Origin: Marinomonas pollencensis
Lineage (GTDB): Bacteria > Pseudomonadota > Gammaproteobacteria > Pseudomonadales > Marinomonadaceae
DNA: 64,000 bases
Assembly: GCF_003387375.1 (NCBI RefSeq)
Contig: NZ_QUNG01000004.1
Coordinates: 62,001 to 126,000, forward strand
Reading direction: 5' to 3'
Below the pieces are notes generated by a model. The model did not search any database. It saw only the letters and a list, made by a program, of their open reading frames with translations, and was not told the DNA's origin. The number at the start of each line of letters is the position of its first letter. Positions within the stretch are counted from its first letter, which is position 1. The position numbers and the translations under genes are program-made. Positions 17,892-28,547 of the stretch are shown here, in pieces.

Positions 17892-18812
17892 TTACATCGC
17901 AACTCGTACTGGCTTTGCAAAGCCCGCATCATAGAGCTTTTGTTGCCAATTAGACAGCTCTGCATCACTGCCATAAGGACCAACTAAAACTTTATAAAGA
18001 GCATCACTTTGTTGCACTATCTCGACATTAATTTGCGTATCAAAGACAGCAAACAGCTGATTTTTTAAGCGCGCGGCCGCTTCAGAAGTCGAAAAAGCCC
18101 CCACCTGCAGATGACTAAACACAGAGCTGACTGTGGTTTTCTTTTGTGCCAGTGGTGGTGTGGGTGAAGCCAATACCACTGGGGGACTCAGTTCTTTTTT
18201 CTGCGTCGCATTCACCTTCGTTGTGGCTTGATAAACCCCACCTTTGGGCGGTGTTATCGCCTCAATCCTAACGTGAGCCAGCCCCTTTTTCTGATAATCC
18301 AAACGCACTGCCGCGGCATAAGAAAGGTCTATCAATCGGTCTCCATGAAAAGGCCCCCGATCATTGACTCTAACAATGACAGAACGCTGATTATCCAGGT
18401 TCGTTACTTTCAAGTAGGTCGGTAAAGGAAGCGATTTATGGGCTGCTGAAAAGGCATACATATCATATGTTTCCCCATTTGAAGTAGTATGACCGTGAAA
18501 TTTCATGCCATACCAAGACGCGGTTCCCTCTGCTACATACCCCTTGGCCGACTTCATTACCCAATACTTTTTACCCCATACTTCATAGGGACTCTTATTT
18601 CCCCCACGGCTTTTGGGTTCCCATTTAGGCACCAAGTCGGGCAAATGATCCACTTTAACATCATGGTCAGGGGCATGATCCTTCAGTATGGTGTAACGCC
18701 CTCCCGCAGAGGCTTTATCATACTCAGCAGAACTCATTGTATTAGACGAGCAGCCACTCAATATCGCGATACATGACCCAATTAACAACACTAACCTACA
18801 ATGTTTAATCAT
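17892..18812 (-). CDS. rlpA: RlpA septal-ring lytic transglycosylase (lipoprotein)
   Basis: A 306-residue lipoprotein with lipobox ILSGC (Cys21). The double-psi beta-barrel domain spans about 85-190 (GTASWYGMKFHGHTTSNGE, VRVNDRGPFHGDRLIDLSYAAA with the catalytic Asp-containing motif). A SPOR domain occupies the last ~75 residues (LQVGAFSTSEAAARLKNQL) and binds denuded glycan at the septum. It cleaves peptidoglycan glycan strands lacking stem peptides. Its start overlaps the end of mltB by 8 bp, suggesting coupled translation. Confidence 0.94.
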   Translation of the reverse strand: MIKHCRLVLLIGSCIAILSGCSSNTMSSAEYDKASAGGRYTILKDHAPDHDVKVDHLPDLVPKWEPKSRGGNKSPYEVWGKKYWVMKSAKGYVAEGTASWYGMKFHGHTTSNGETYDMYAFSAAHKSLPLPTYLKVTNLDNQRSVIVRVNDRGPFHGDRLIDLSYAAAVRLDYQKKGLAHVRIEAITPPKGGVYQATTKVNATQKKELSPPVVLASPTPPLAQKKTTVSSVFSHLQVGAFSTSEAAARLKNQLFAVFDTQINVEIVQQSDALYKVLVGPYGSDAELSNWQQKLYDAGFAKPVRVAM

Positions 18813-19866
18813 TCTTTCCTATGTTCTCAGCAAGCGCCAACACTGACATGGCATAACGTCGACTTGGGTTATAATCCATAATCGTAAAAAAGTTTTCATA
18901 GGCGAGCCAATAAGTGACTTCGTCTGCTTTGGTTCGCAACCCAACCAGCCCCATTTTTTTATTTAGGAAGTGCTGTTTAGGCAGCACTTTCAGGGCCGAC
19001 CATTGGGCCGCTGTTTTGATCGGTTTGCGATCGTGGTTAACCCACTCGGTTATCGCATCCGGATCCTCAACGCTTGCCATGACCCAATACGGCTGGTTAT
19101 ATTCCCAGCCATGGTGCTGCAAATAGTTCGCCACACTGCCTATCGCATCCGCATCAGACTGCCAAAGATCAATGTGTCCATCGCCATCATAATCCACAGC
19201 CAGCTTGCGATAATTCGTTGGCATAAATTGCACCATTCCCATGGCCCCAGTATAGGACCCTTTTGTGGCACCAATGTTCCAATTATTTTCACGTGCTAAC
19301 AACAAATAAGCACGCAGCTCATTTTGGAAATAAGCTTGGCGTCTTGGATAATCAAACGCCAACGTAGTAAGCGAGGTAAAGACATCTTTTGAGCCGGTAA
19401 TACGACCATAGTAAGTCTCCACCCCAATAAGTGCGACAATCACATGCCAATCTACAGCGTATTGTTTTTCCGCCTTTAACAGCCAATGTTTATTCTTTTG
19501 CGCAAATGCTTTACCGCTGGCAATACGCTGCGGATTGACAAAACGCGCACTGTATTCGTAATAAGGGGTAATGACTTCTGGCTGGTTATCCGACTTCTGA
19601 ATGACTTTTTCACGTATTTTTATCCGTGAGAAAGCCAACTCCAGCGCATTTTTATCGAAACCATCTTGCTCGACCAAACGCGTAATAAACGCCTGCACTT
19701 GTGGGTTGGCTGCATAAGAATTAGCCTTTTTATCTGGCGCATTATCCAGCAGTTGATTACTCACTCCGAGCTTATCACCCAACGCGTGCTGCTGCATTTG
19801 ACCTGCACTGCTACACCCTACCAAGCCGAGTACTAGAAACATCCCTACTGCTAGTTTTATCATCAT
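18805..19866 (-). CDS. mltB: Membrane-bound lytic murein transglycosylase B
   Basis: A 353-residue lipoprotein with lipobox LGLVGC (Cys18). The catalytic glutamate is Glu150 in ALIGVETYYGRITG, matching MltB Glu162 of E. coli. Other family marks are GAMGMVQFMPTNYRK and DGDGHIDLWQSDADAIGSVANYL. It cleaves murein between MurNAc and GlcNAc, giving 1,6-anhydro ends. It overlaps rodA by 4 bp upstream and rlpA by 8 bp downstream, within the elongation gene cluster. Confidence 0.95.
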   Translation of the reverse strand: MMIKLAVGMFLVLGLVGCSSAGQMQQHALGDKLGVSNQLLDNAPDKKANSYAANPQVQAFITRLVEQDGFDKNALELAFSRIKIREKVIQKSDNQPEVITPYYEYSARFVNPQRIASGKAFAQKNKHWLLKAEKQYAVDWHVIVALIGVETYYGRITGSKDVFTSLTTLAFDYPRRQAYFQNELRAYLLLARENNWNIGATKGSYTGAMGMVQFMPTNYRKLAVDYDGDGHIDLWQSDADAIGSVANYLQHHGWEYNQPYWVMASVEDPDAITEWVNHDRKPIKTAAQWSALKVLPKQHFLNKKMGLVGLRTKADEVTYWLAYENFFTIMDYNPSRRYAMSVLALAENIGKND

Positions 19867-20984
19867 CTCGCCCTTTTATGTGTTTGTACCGACATTAAAA
19901 TACCAAAGGTCGCCATAATCGTTATGATGGATGTTCCACCATAGCTGACCAAAGGCAAGGGTACCCCAACCACAGGCAAAATACCTGACACCATGCCGAT
20001 ATTTACAAACATATAAACAAAAAAGGTCAGTGTTAAACTTCCCGCCAACAAACGAGCATAATTATCTTCTGCCGTTGCCGAAACATACAAACCACGCGAA
20101 ATAACCAACAAGTAGGAAAGTATTAAAATACCGCAACCCAACATACCGAACTCTTCGCCCAGCACCGCAATAATAAAATCCGTGTGACTTTCTGGTAAGA
20201 AATTTAATTGCGCCTGAGTGCCTTCTAGCCACCCTTTTCCGTATAAGCCACCGGAGCCAATCGCCGTTTTAGATTGAATAATATTCCACCCCGAGCCCAA
20301 TGGGTCGCTTTCGGGGTTGAGAAAGGTCAACACGCGCTGACGTTGATAATCGTGCATAAAGTGCCACAACACATAGCCAGCTGCAGGGGCAGAAACCGCT
20401 GCGCCAATAATATAACGCCAACCAAGCCCAGCCAAAAACAGTACAAAAATACCCGACACTGCCACCAACAAAGCGGTACCTAAATCTGGCTGTTTGGCGA
20501 CCATCAGTGCAGGAATAAAAATTAATGCTAAAACGGACAAGACTTCTTTTAACTTAGGCGGCAGTTGACGATCTGCAAAATACCAAGCAATCATCATCGG
20601 CATAACAATTTTCATAATCTCAGAAGGCTGAAAGCGCAGCCCGCCTGGCAAAGCCAACCAACGCTGCGCCCCTTTTGCCCCGACCCCAAACAACAACACG
20701 CCAATCAACAGCATTGCCAAAAACACAAACAAAGCAGGTGAGGCACGACGCATGTATTTGGGCGGTAACTGAGCAAGCCCCAAACACACCCCCATACCTA
20801 TGCCAAAACGCAGAATCTGCCGCTCTACCATCTCCATATCCTGACCAGAGGCGGAATACAGCACTACCAAGCCACCTGTCATCAGAAGCAGCAGCGACCC
20901 CAACAGCAAGATATCAACGTGAATCAATTTCCACAGGCGAGCATTGGCAAACGACAACACTCTTCTATAAACCGTATCACTCAC
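19863..20984 (-). CDS. rodA: RodA peptidoglycan glycosyltransferase (SEDS)
   Basis: A 373-residue polytopic membrane protein with about ten hydrophobic segments. SEDS-family motifs are LPGGLRFQPSEIMKI, KQPDLGTALLVAVSG, the pair SHTDFIIAVLGEEFG and PLVSYGGTSIITIMA near the C-terminus. It polymerises lipid II into glycan strands in the elongasome, partnering with PBP2. It overlaps mrdA by 8 bp, which fits coupled synthesis of the two partners. Confidence 0.96.
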   Translation of the reverse strand: MSDTVYRRVLSFANARLWKLIHVDILLLGSLLLLMTGGLVVLYSASGQDMEMVERQILRFGIGMGVCLGLAQLPPKYMRRASPALFVFLAMLLIGVLLFGVGAKGAQRWLALPGGLRFQPSEIMKIVMPMMIAWYFADRQLPPKLKEVLSVLALIFIPALMVAKQPDLGTALLVAVSGIFVLFLAGLGWRYIIGAAVSAPAAGYVLWHFMHDYQRQRVLTFLNPESDPLGSGWNIIQSKTAIGSGGLYGKGWLEGTQAQLNFLPESHTDFIIAVLGEEFGMLGCGILILSYLLVISRGLYVSATAEDNYARLLAGSLTLTFFVYMFVNIGMVSGILPVVGVPLPLVSYGGTSIITIMATFGILMSVQTHKRAR

Positions 20985-22857
20985 TGGCGTTACCTTTTAA
21001 ATAGTCGTAGCGTTTAGGGTATTTGCCATCAATATAAGCATCAAAAAGCTTTTTCGTTAGGTCGGCGGGCTTCGCCGCGCCACCGCCGTTCTCAAAAATA
21101 GCAAACACGGCGATTTTGGGCTTTTCGGCCGGTGCAAAGGCAATAAATAAGCCATGGTCATGAAGCCGCTTCGCCAATTTATCCGCTTCGTACTCTTCAC
21201 CATCTTGCAGACTGAATACTTGCCCAGTTCCGGTTTTACCGGCTATGGTGTAGTCCGTTCCTTGTAAGCGTCGCCCTGTTCCCTTAGGATCGGTTATCAC
21301 CTTGCGCATGGCTATGACAATTTTTTCCCAGTTACGCTGATCCTTCAGCGTAATATTATGAAGACCCGCCTCTTTGTCCTCAAACTGTGCCGCTTGATCA
21401 CCAATACTTTGTGCCATACGCGGAAAATAATAATGCCCGCGCGCCGCAATAGCCGACACCGCTGTGGCGATTTGAATCGGTGTTGCTACCATAAAGCCTT
21501 GACCAATCCCCACATTCACTGAGTCCCCTGGGTACCAAGGCTCATTGTATTTGGCTTTTTTCCAAGCATTGGATGGCAGCAAACCTATGCTCGCGCCATT
21601 TAAGTCCAACAGCACACTTTTACCAAAACCAAAGCGCGCTAAGAAATCATGTATCGGCGTGATGCCCATTTTATTGGCCAGCTGATAGAAATAAGTATCC
21701 ACTGACTCAATCACAGCGCGCTCTAAATCAATCCAGCCGTGGCCGCCACGCTTCCAGTCCCGATAGCGACGACCACCTGGATTAATTTGGTAATAACCTC
21801 GGGCAAAATAACGTTCAGTCCATGATGAAAAACCATACTCAAGGCCTGCTAACGCCATAAAAGGCTTAATGGTAGACGCTGGAGGGTAACCGCCACGGAG
21901 TGCCCGATTAAACAAAGGAAGGCTTTTCGAGTCGCGCAATAGCGAGTAGTCCTTGTAGGAAATCCCCCTAACAAACAAGTTGGGATCAAACCCTGGCTTA
22001 GATACTAAGGCAAGAATGCCACCAGTATTTGGGTCTATCGCCACCACTGACCCTTTGTAGTCACCTAAAAGGTCGTAAGCGTATTGCTGTAAACGTGCAT
22101 CCATATACAAATGCACATCTTTACCCGGTACAGGGTTCTCACGCCCCAACTCTTCCATGATTCGACCGCGTGCATTTACTTCCACTTTTTGAATGCCAGG
22201 CTTACCAAACAAGGTACTTTCGTAATAACCTTCTACGCCAGTCTTACCAATAAACAAGGCACCTTGGTAAGCCTGTTTATCTACTCTCTCTAAATCTTTT
22301 GTGGTAATACGTCCGACATAACCAACCGCATGAGCAAATGCTTTACCATAAGGGTAATAACGAGTGAGTTGAGCCTCAACCTGTACGCCATCTAACTTAT
22401 ATAAGTTAACCGCCACACGGGCCCACTCTTCATCTGTGAGTTGAGATTTTAAGGTGATAGATTGGTAGGGGCGGCGATACTCTTTGAGCTTCTCATCAAA
22501 CTGATCCCACTCATCAGAGCTAATATCAATCAGCCCTGACAGTATTTTGCGCAACTGAGGCATACTTTTGATGCGCTCCGGCGTCACTGTCAAACTATGG
22601 ATTGGACGATTGTCGGCGAGCACCACCCCATTGCGATCATAAATGAGACCCCTTGGAGGAGGCTCAGTCACCAGCATCACACGATTTTCATCGGCTTTGG
22701 TTTGATAAAGCTGGTGATTTACAACTTGAAGGTAAAATAAGCGAGCCATCAACACCCCCGCCAACAGCAACACCAACAATCCAGCAATAATAATACGCGA
22801 TTGCGTCAATGACTTTTCTTGGTTGTAGTTGCGAAAATTTTTATACCGACGGCTCAA
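20977..22857 (-). CDS. mrdA: Penicillin-binding protein 2 (elongasome transpeptidase)
   Basis: A 626-residue bitopic protein with one N-terminal membrane segment (~22-43). The pedestal domain includes PPPRGLIYDRNGVVLADN. The transpeptidase domain has the active-site serine in PPASTIKP (Ser328, Lys331), the SVDTYFYQL second motif and AGKTGTGQV third motif. It cross-links new glycan during lateral wall growth. It follows rlmH by 11 bp and overlaps rodA, the standard order in this group. Confidence 0.96.
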   Translation of the reverse strand: MSRRYKNFRNYNQEKSLTQSRIIIAGLLVLLLAGVLMARLFYLQVVNHQLYQTKADENRVMLVTEPPPRGLIYDRNGVVLADNRPIHSLTVTPERIKSMPQLRKILSGLIDISSDEWDQFDEKLKEYRRPYQSITLKSQLTDEEWARVAVNLYKLDGVQVEAQLTRYYPYGKAFAHAVGYVGRITTKDLERVDKQAYQGALFIGKTGVEGYYESTLFGKPGIQKVEVNARGRIMEELGRENPVPGKDVHLYMDARLQQYAYDLLGDYKGSVVAIDPNTGGILALVSKPGFDPNLFVRGISYKDYSLLRDSKSLPLFNRALRGGYPPASTIKPFMALAGLEYGFSSWTERYFARGYYQINPGGRRYRDWKRGGHGWIDLERAVIESVDTYFYQLANKMGITPIHDFLARFGFGKSVLLDLNGASIGLLPSNAWKKAKYNEPWYPGDSVNVGIGQGFMVATPIQIATAVSAIAARGHYYFPRMAQSIGDQAAQFEDKEAGLHNITLKDQRNWEKIVIAMRKVITDPKGTGRRLQGTDYTIAGKTGTGQVFSLQDGEEYEADKLAKRLHDHGLFIAFAPAEKPKIAVFAIFENGGGAAKPADLTKKLFDAYIDGKYPKRYDYLKGNASE

Positions 22858-22868
22858 CGAACAATCCT

Positions 22869-23336
22869 CTATCTATGATACGGATGGTTATTCATCAAGG
22901 TCCAAGCACGATATATTTGCTCAGCCAGAATAACCCGAACCATAGGGTGTGGCAGTGTTAAACGAGAAAGCGACCAGACTTGATCTGCTTTCGCGGTACA
23001 ACGTGGGTCCAGTCCATCGGGGCCACCCACCAATAAACTGACGTTATACCCTTCCATGCGCCAATTCCCCGTTTGATCCGCTAACTGCTCTGTAGACCAC
23101 TCTTTACCGAGGACCTCCATCGCAATGACCTTATCTCCTTGGGGAATTGCATCGAGCATGAGATCACCTTCTTTACGAATTGCTTTTGGTATATCGGTGT
23201 TTTTTCCCCGTGGTGACATGGGAATTTCCACTAACTCTAAAGCAAAATCTTTAGGCAGGCGCTTAGCGTAATCATCGTAGCCTTGCGTCACCCATTTCGG
23301 CATTTTAGTACCGACAGCAATCAGTCGAACGCGCAT
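22869..23336 (-). CDS. rlmH: 23S rRNA pseudouridine-1915 N3-methyltransferase
   Basis: A 155-residue SPOUT methyltransferase of the exact usual length. Motifs are [15 protein letters not shown] at the N-terminus, [12 protein letters not shown] for the SAM-binding knot and [18 protein letters not shown] with HPYHR at the C-terminus. It methylates pseudouridine 1915 in helix 69 of 23S rRNA in assembled ribosomes. It lies 9 bp after rsfS in the conserved rsfS-rlmH pair. Confidence 0.96.
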   Translation of the reverse strand: MRVRLIAVGTKMPKWVTQGYDDYAKRLPKDFALELVEIPMSPRGKNTDIPKAIRKEGDLMLDAIPQGDKVIAMEVLGKEWSTEQLADQTGNWRMEGYNVSLLVGGPDGLDPRCTAKADQVWSLSRLTLPHPMVRVILAEQIYRAWTLMNNHPYHR

Positions 23337-23345
23337 TGCAAAACC

Positions 23346-23699
23346 TTACATCGATTCTGGTTTAATATCCCAAAGTTTCTCTAAGTCGTAAAAAGCTCGC
23401 GCTTCTTCTGTCATCACATGGACGACCACGTCATGAAGATCAACCAAAACCCAATCGCTTCCGGTACCACGACCTTCAGAACCTAGTGGCTGAAGTCCGT
23501 TAGTCTTAAGGTGTTCAATGACATTTTGACCCAAACCACCTACATGACGCTTAGAGGTACCAGTACAAATGACCATGTAATCCATCATGTCGGTATGTTT
23601 TGAAACATTCAACACAGTGATCTTATCACCTTTGACATCTTCCAGTGCTTCCACTGCTAAAGCTAAGATTTGATCCGCTGTGAGATTAGGCTGACTCAT
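23346..23699 (-). CDS. rsfS: Ribosomal silencing factor
   Basis: A 117-residue RsfS (YbeB/Iojap family). The core reads DYMVICTGTSKRHVGGL, GSDWVLVDLHDVVVHVM and FYDLEKLW. It binds L14 on the large subunit and blocks subunit joining when nutrients are scarce. The start codon overlaps the nadD stop by 4 bp, a tight pairing common in bacteria. Confidence 0.96.
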   Translation of the reverse strand: MSQPNLTADQILALAVEALEDVKGDKITVLNVSKHTDMMDYMVICTGTSKRHVGGLGQNVIEHLKTNGLQPLGSEGRGTGSDWVLVDLHDVVVHVMTEEARAFYDLEKLWDIKPESM

Positions 23700-24379
23700 A
23701 AAGTTACGTTATCCTGATATAATTGATTGTCTATTATGTATGTTTGTACGGGTTCTGGTAGCAAATACGCTATCGATTCCTGCTTTTTACACAGAGCTCT
23801 TATCATGCTTGAAGATATCTCCAAGGACGGCAGCGTTTCCAACCAAATAAAACCTGAGGGCGCGCATTGTAACTCATGCGATGAAGCGGCACGATAGTTT
23901 TCGCAGAAAGCATTTAACTCTGAAATCAGATCCGGCTCCCAGCCAGGACGAGAAACGACCAAAATATGCGCATAGTGAATCAGCTCCTGCCAATTCGCCC
24001 AAGTAGGAATTGACAAAAAACTGTCCATTCCCAACACCATGATCAAGGGCTCATCCGGCCCAATGATGGCACGCACCTCTTTGAGAGTGTCAATCGAATA
24101 ACTGGGACCTTCACGAACAATTTCTCGTGCATCAACCGTTAACCTAGGATCACTCGAAATGGCCATTTCCACCATCGCTAAACGCTGCTTTGCTGTAATG
24201 CTTGGCAAACCTTTGTGCACTGGCTGAAAACAAGGAATTAAGCGCAATTCATTAAAATTGAAGCGATCTAAAATTTCAACTGCGGTGCGCAAGTGACCAT
24301 TATGAATTGGGTCAAATGTCCCCCCCATAATCGCCACACCTGAAGCCTGCTCTTGCTTAGTTGTCACGAGTATGTCCAT
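23696..24379 (-). CDS. nadD: Nicotinate-nucleotide adenylyltransferase
   Basis: The ATG at 24379 is chosen over an adjacent GTG at 24382. The 227-residue protein has the nucleotidyltransferase signature [13 protein letters not shown], with the HxGH-type site, plus LVVSRPGW and the C-terminal EISSSMIR. It makes deamido-NAD from nicotinate mononucleotide and ATP. About 17 residues precede the core, longer than many homologues, so a later start is possible. The reading frame overlaps the 3' end of proA by 23 bp. Confidence 0.94.
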   Translation of the reverse strand: MDILVTTKQEQASGVAIMGGTFDPIHNGHLRTAVEILDRFNFNELRLIPCFQPVHKGLPSITAKQRLAMVEMAISSDPRLTVDAREIVREGPSYSIDTLKEVRAIIGPDEPLIMVLGMDSFLSIPTWANWQELIHYAHILVVSRPGWEPDLISELNAFCENYRAASSHELQCAPSGFIWLETLPSLEISSSMIRALCKKQESIAYLLPEPVQTYIIDNQLYQDNVTL

Positions 24380-25616
24380 CACCTAACACTATGTATTTCT
24401 GGCTGGTCAGACCCAAAAGCCCTACAGGTCCACGAGCATGAACTTTATCCGTTGAAATGCCGATCTCAGCGCCGAGGCCGTACTCAAAACCGTCAGCAAA
24501 AGCCGTGGAGGCATTTACCATCACGGAAGCAGAATCCACTTCCGTCATAAAGGCACGAGTCTTAGTATAGTTTTGCGAAACAATCGCATCAGAGTGATGC
24601 GAGCCATAATGGTTAATATGCTCAATGGCCTCTGCCATATCCGCAACCACTTTAATTGACAACTTAGCGGCTAGATATTCCGTAAACCAATCTTCTTCTG
24701 TCGCTACCCCCATGTCCATGACAATAGAGCGCGCAGCGTCACATCCCACCAACTCAACGCCTTTTGACACAAAAGCTGATGCTAAAGCAGGCAAAACCTC
24801 TGCTGCAACCGCTTTATGCACTAACAAAGACTCCATGGCATTACACACACCATAACGCCGCGTTTTCGCATTCAACGCAATGTTAGCGGCTTTTTCTAGA
24901 TCCGCTTCATCATCGATATAAACATGGCAGTTACCGTCCAAGTGCTTAATCACAGGCACGCGAGCGTCCTTACTAATACGCTCAATTAGACCTTTTCCGC
25001 CTCGTGGCACGATCACATCAACAAATTCCGGCATACTAATTAAACGTCCAACCGCATCACGGTCCGTCGTATTCAACACCTGCACCGCATGTTCTGGCAA
25101 GCCAACAGCATTTAGCCCTGCCGTTACTGCTTCTGCAATTGCTTGGTTGGAATAAAAAGCCTCAGACCCGCCCCGTAAAATGGTCGCATTGCCTGATTTT
25201 AAACATAAACTGGCTGCATCAATGGTCACATTAGGACGCGACTCATAAATAATGCCAATAACGCCCAATGGCACTCGCATTTTGCCTAACTGAATGCCTG
25301 ATGGGCGATACAGCATATCGGTGATTTCACCAACTGGGTCAGGCAGAGCAGCTACTTGCTTAAGCCCTTCAATCATGCCGTCAATGCGCGCATCATTGAG
25401 CAACAAACGGTCAAGCAAAGCGGCATCTAAGCCCTTTTTTTCACCATTTTGAATGTCTTTGGCATTTTCTTCTATCAATCGAGGTCGTGCTTGCTCCAGC
25501 GCATCTGCCATCGCTAATAGGGCATTATTTTTATGCTCTGTGGACGCTTTAGCAAGTTGACGTGACGCCGCTCTGGCTTGCTGACCAATTTGATTCATAT
25601 AGGATTCTAAAGACAT
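24357..25616 (-). CDS. proA: Gamma-glutamyl phosphate reductase
   Basis: A 419-residue member of the aldehyde dehydrogenase superfamily. Motifs are [29 protein letters not shown], the [14 protein letters not shown] loop and [14 protein letters not shown] with the catalytic cysteine. It reduces gamma-glutamyl phosphate to glutamate semialdehyde in proline synthesis. proB is not in this window. It is the first gene of the long leftward run, and trmO diverges from it across 135 bp. Confidence 0.96.
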   Translation of the reverse strand: MSLESYMNQIGQQARAASRQLAKASTEHKNNALLAMADALEQARPRLIEENAKDIQNGEKKGLDAALLDRLLLNDARIDGMIEGLKQVAALPDPVGEITDMLYRPSGIQLGKMRVPLGVIGIIYESRPNVTIDAASLCLKSGNATILRGGSEAFYSNQAIAEAVTAGLNAVGLPEHAVQVLNTTDRDAVGRLISMPEFVDVIVPRGGKGLIERISKDARVPVIKHLDGNCHVYIDDEADLEKAANIALNAKTRRYGVCNAMESLLVHKAVAAEVLPALASAFVSKGVELVGCDAARSIVMDMGVATEEDWFTEYLAAKLSIKVVADMAEAIEHINHYGSHHSDAIVSQNYTKTRAFMTEVDSASVMVNASTAFADGFEYGLGAEIGISTDKVHARGPVGLLGLTSQKYIVLGDGHTRDN

Positions 25617-25751
25617 TTTTAATCTCTAATTCGGTTAAAAAGTAATAGCTTAGCCACAAAAACTTATCGTCCATACGACTATCTTGCCATTATACTAACA
25701 CAAAGTATTTAATCCTTTAGCCTTGAATTTGATCAAAAAAAGGAAGCACCC

Positions 25752-26486
25752 TTGTCTGCTCCAGCGCACTTCACCCTTAATCCCATTGGCATTGTTCACT
25801 CCTGCTATAAGGAAAAGTTTGGCATTCCTAGACAACCAGGTCTAGTTACAGAGTCCACCGCCAGCATAGAGTTACTACCACCATTTAACCGACTCGACAC
25901 CCTAGATGGGCTAGAAGATTTTTCACACATTTGGGTGCAGTTTATTTTCCATGCCACCATGAAAGAAAACTGGAAAGCCAAAGTTAGGCCGCCACGTTTA
26001 GGCGGAAAAGAAAAAATCGGCGTGTTTGCTACTCGAGCAACACACAGACCGAACCCCATTGGACTTTCCGTTATTAAGCTCGGCGCCATTTACCAAAAAA
26101 GCAATCGGATTTTTATTGAGTTACTCGGCGCCGATTTACTCGATGGAACCCCAGTCTTAGACATTAAGCCTTATATTCCATACGCTGACAGTATTCCTGA
26201 GGCAAAAGGTGGCTTCGCCCCCCTTCCCGATCGCACTACTCTTGTGGTTTTTTCCCCACTAGCAAAGACCCAATGCGATCACTATCAATCATTGCACAAG
26301 CGAGACATTCAGACTTTAATTAAACAAGTCATTGAACAAGACCCAAGACCTTCATACCTGCAACAAAAAGAAGGCAAAGAACACGGCATCACATTGTGGG
26401 ATTTGAATATTAGATGGCGCGCCCATCCAGAGTATTTTGAAGTACTCCATATTGAACCCAGCCCAATAGGGGAAACGAATGAATAA
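25752..26486 (+). CDS. trmO: tRNA (t6A37) N6-methyltransferase TrmO (TsaA family)
   Basis: The best start is TTG at 25752, with AGGA seven bases upstream; no ATG fits. The 244-residue product shows the TsaA/TrmO core: EKFGIPRQPGLV, THRPNPIGLSVIKL and LDGTPVLDIKPYIPYADS. It uses SAM to methylate threonylcarbamoyl-adenosine at position 37 of certain tRNAs. The C-terminal part (residues ~175-244) forms the smaller family domain. The downstream small gene overlaps its end by 8 bp. Confidence 0.9.
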   Translation: MSAPAHFTLNPIGIVHSCYKEKFGIPRQPGLVTESTASIELLPPFNRLDTLDGLEDFSHIWVQFIFHATMKENWKAKVRPPRLGGKEKIGVFATRATHRPNPIGLSVIKLGAIYQKSNRIFIELLGADLLDGTPVLDIKPYIPYADSIPEAKGGFAPLPDRTTLVVFSPLAKTQCDHYQSLHKRDIQTLIKQVIEQDPRPSYLQQKEGKEHGITLWDLNIRWRAHPEYFEVLHIEPSPIGETNE

Positions 26487-26730
26487 AAAAGCGTTTTTAA
26501 AAACCTACCAGAACATAGATAAGCTAAACAAAACTGAGAAAGCAGAAAGCGACACAAAACCACCACTTTACCGCTCTTCTTACGATGAAAAATTAATCAA
26601 AGAAATGCACTTTGCGAAATTCAAAAAAAACCTTCAACAAACACAGCAAAACGAGTCATTAAAGCAGCTATTAGAAAAAGAAAATTGGGACGAAGAAGAC
26701 ACAAAAACCCTACTTAAATCACTTCGCTAA
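26479..26730 (+). CDS. Small hypothetical charged protein, coupled to trmO
   Basis: An 83-residue, Lys/Glu-rich protein starting at ATG 26479, with AGGGGAAACG just upstream inside trmO. It appears mainly helical (DEKLIKEMHFAKFKKNL, SLKQLLEKENW) and ends DTKTLLKSLR. No signal peptide, membrane segment or known motif is visible. The 8-bp overlap with trmO implies coupled translation. I do not recognise the family; function unknown. Confidence 0.7.
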   Translation: MNKKAFLKTYQNIDKLNKTEKAESDTKPPLYRSSYDEKLIKEMHFAKFKKNLQQTQQNESLKQLLEKENWDEEDTKTLLKSLR

Positions 26731-26814
26731 GGCGTCACCCAAAGTCTATACCCACAGTTATCCACATGTTTTATGTATAGTTTTCTTGTCAACGCGTTAT
26801 CATCAAATTGACAT

Positions 26815-26842
26815 AAAAAAAGCGGGCCTAAGCCCGCTTTTT
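26815..26842 (-). terminator. Bidirectional intrinsic terminator between trmO unit and rpsA
   Basis: Stem AGCGGGC/GCCCGCT (26821-26827 and 26832-26838) with a 4-base loop, flanked by an A-run on the left and a T-run on the right, so it can serve both converging transcripts. It lies 23 bp after the rpsA stop. Confidence 0.9.
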
Positions 26843-26864
26843 ACTAACTAACGAAAATCAAAAC

Positions 26865-28547
26865 TTAGTTTTGGTTTTCTAGTTGAGCTTTGATCAAATC
26901 ACCGATAGTGGTTGGACCATTTGCTTCAACTTGCTGTTTCTCAGAATGAGATTTAAGCGCAGCTTTTTCTTCAGTAGCATCTTTCTGCTTGATAGAAAGA
27001 GTGATAGTACGAGCTTTACGATCAACACTGATGATCGCAGCCTCTACTTTATCGCCTTCTTTCAATACAGTTGTTGCATCTTCAACGCGCTCACGGCTGA
27101 TTTCAGATACTTTCAAAGTAGCTTCAACGCCTTCAGCTAGAACAACAACCGCACCTTTAGCATCTACAGAAGCAACAGTACCGTTTACGATAGTGCCTTT
27201 GTCGTTTTCAGCAACGAAACCAACAAATGGGTCTTCTTCAAGCTGTTTGACGCCAAGAGAGATACGCTCGCGTTCTGCATCGATAGACAATACAACAGTC
27301 TCAAGAACATCACCTTTCTTGTATGCACGTACTGCTTCTTCACCAGTTTCTTCCCAAGATAGGTCAGATAGGTGAACAAGGCCGTCGATGCCGCCGTCAA
27401 GACCAATGAACACACCAAAGTCAGTGATAGACTTGATTGCGCCAGAGATTTTGTCGCCTTTGTTGAAAGATGTAGCAAACTCTTCCCATGGGTTCATGGT
27501 GCACTGCTTGATACCCAAAGAGATACGACGACGTTCTTCGTCGATATCAAGGATCATAACTTCAACTTCGTCACCGATCTGAACAACTTTAGATGGGTGG
27601 ATGTTTTTGTTAGTCCAATCCATTTCAGATACGTGTACTAGACCTTCTACGCCTTCTTCAAGTTCAGCGAAGCAACCGTAATCAGTCAAGTTAGTAACTT
27701 TAGCAGTTACTTTAGTACCTTCTGGGTAACGTGCTTTGATAGCAACCCATGGATCTTCACCCAATTGCTTAAGACCTAGAGACACACGGTTACGCTCGCG
27801 GTCAAACTTAAGTACTTTAACATCGATTTCATCGCCAACAGCAATGATTTCACTTGGGTGCTTAATGCGTTTCCAAGCCATGTCAGTGATGTGTAGAAGA
27901 CCATCAACACCACCAAGATCAACGAACGCACCGTAGTCTGTAAGGTTCTTAACGATACCTTTAACTTCTTGACCTTCTTCTAGAGAAGCAAGTAGTGTTT
28001 CGCGTTCAGCGCTGTTAGTCGCTTCCATAACGGCACGACGAGATACAACAACGTTGTTACGTTTTTGATCAAGCTTGATAAGTTTGAACTCTAGATCCAC
28101 ACCTTCAAGGTGAGACGTGTCGCGGATTGGGCGAACATCTACCAAAGAACCTGGCAAGAAAGCACGGATGTTTGCGATATCAACTGTGAAGCCACCTTTG
28201 ACTTTACCATTGATAACACCATTGACGATGGCACCTTCTTCGTAGGCTTTTTCAAGAACAGCCCAAGTTTCAGCGCGTTTCGCTTTTTCACGAGACAATT
28301 TAGTCTCACCGAAACCATCTTCAACAGCATCAAGTGCAACTTTAACTTCGTCACCGATGTTAACGTTGAACTCACCACTTTCCGTTAGGAACTGAGAACG
28401 AGGAATTACGCCTTCAGATTTAAGACCTGCATGAACAGTTACCCATTCGCTGTCGATATCAACAACAATACCAGTAACAATTGAGCCTGGCGCCATTTCG
28501 ACGGTTAATAGGCTTTCTTCAAACAGTTCTGCGAAGCTTTGAGTCAT
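26865..28547 (-). CDS. rpsA: 30S ribosomal protein S1
   Basis: The start is the ATG at 28547 ([13 protein letters not shown]), with AGGA seven bases upstream; the frame extends eight codons further without a proper site. The 560-residue product has six S1 RNA-binding repeats, e.g. [20 protein letters not shown] and [21 protein letters not shown], matching E. coli S1 in length and order. It unfolds and docks mRNA on the 30S subunit. It follows cmk, as is usual, but no ihfB gene follows it; a terminator comes right after instead. Confidence 0.97.
   Translation of the reverse strand: MTQSFAELFEESLLTVEMAPGSIVTGIVVDIDSEWVTVHAGLKSEGVIPRSQFLTESGEFNVNIGDEVKVALDAVEDGFGETKLSREKAKRAETWAVLEKAYEEGAIVNGVINGKVKGGFTVDIANIRAFLPGSLVDVRPIRDTSHLEGVDLEFKLIKLDQKRNNVVVSRRAVMEATNSAERETLLASLEEGQEVKGIVKNLTDYGAFVDLGGVDGLLHITDMAWKRIKHPSEIIAVGDEIDVKVLKFDRERNRVSLGLKQLGEDPWVAIKARYPEGTKVTAKVTNLTDYGCFAELEEGVEGLVHVSEMDWTNKNIHPSKVVQIGDEVEVMILDIDEERRRISLGIKQCTMNPWEEFATSFNKGDKISGAIKSITDFGVFIGLDGGIDGLVHLSDLSWEETGEEAVRAYKKGDVLETVVLSIDAERERISLGVKQLEEDPFVGFVAENDKGTIVNGTVASVDAKGAVVVLAEGVEATLKVSEISRERVEDATTVLKEGDKVEAAIISVDRKARTITLSIKQKDATEEKAALKSHSEKQQVEANGPTTIGDLIKAQLENQN

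Noticed and set aside
26758-26766. Perfect DnaA-box sequence TTATCCACA between the trmO unit and rpsA
   Set aside because: It is a single box with no cluster, no AT-rich unwinding region and no dnaA/gidA genes nearby, so an origin is not supported; one such 9-mer can occur by chance.
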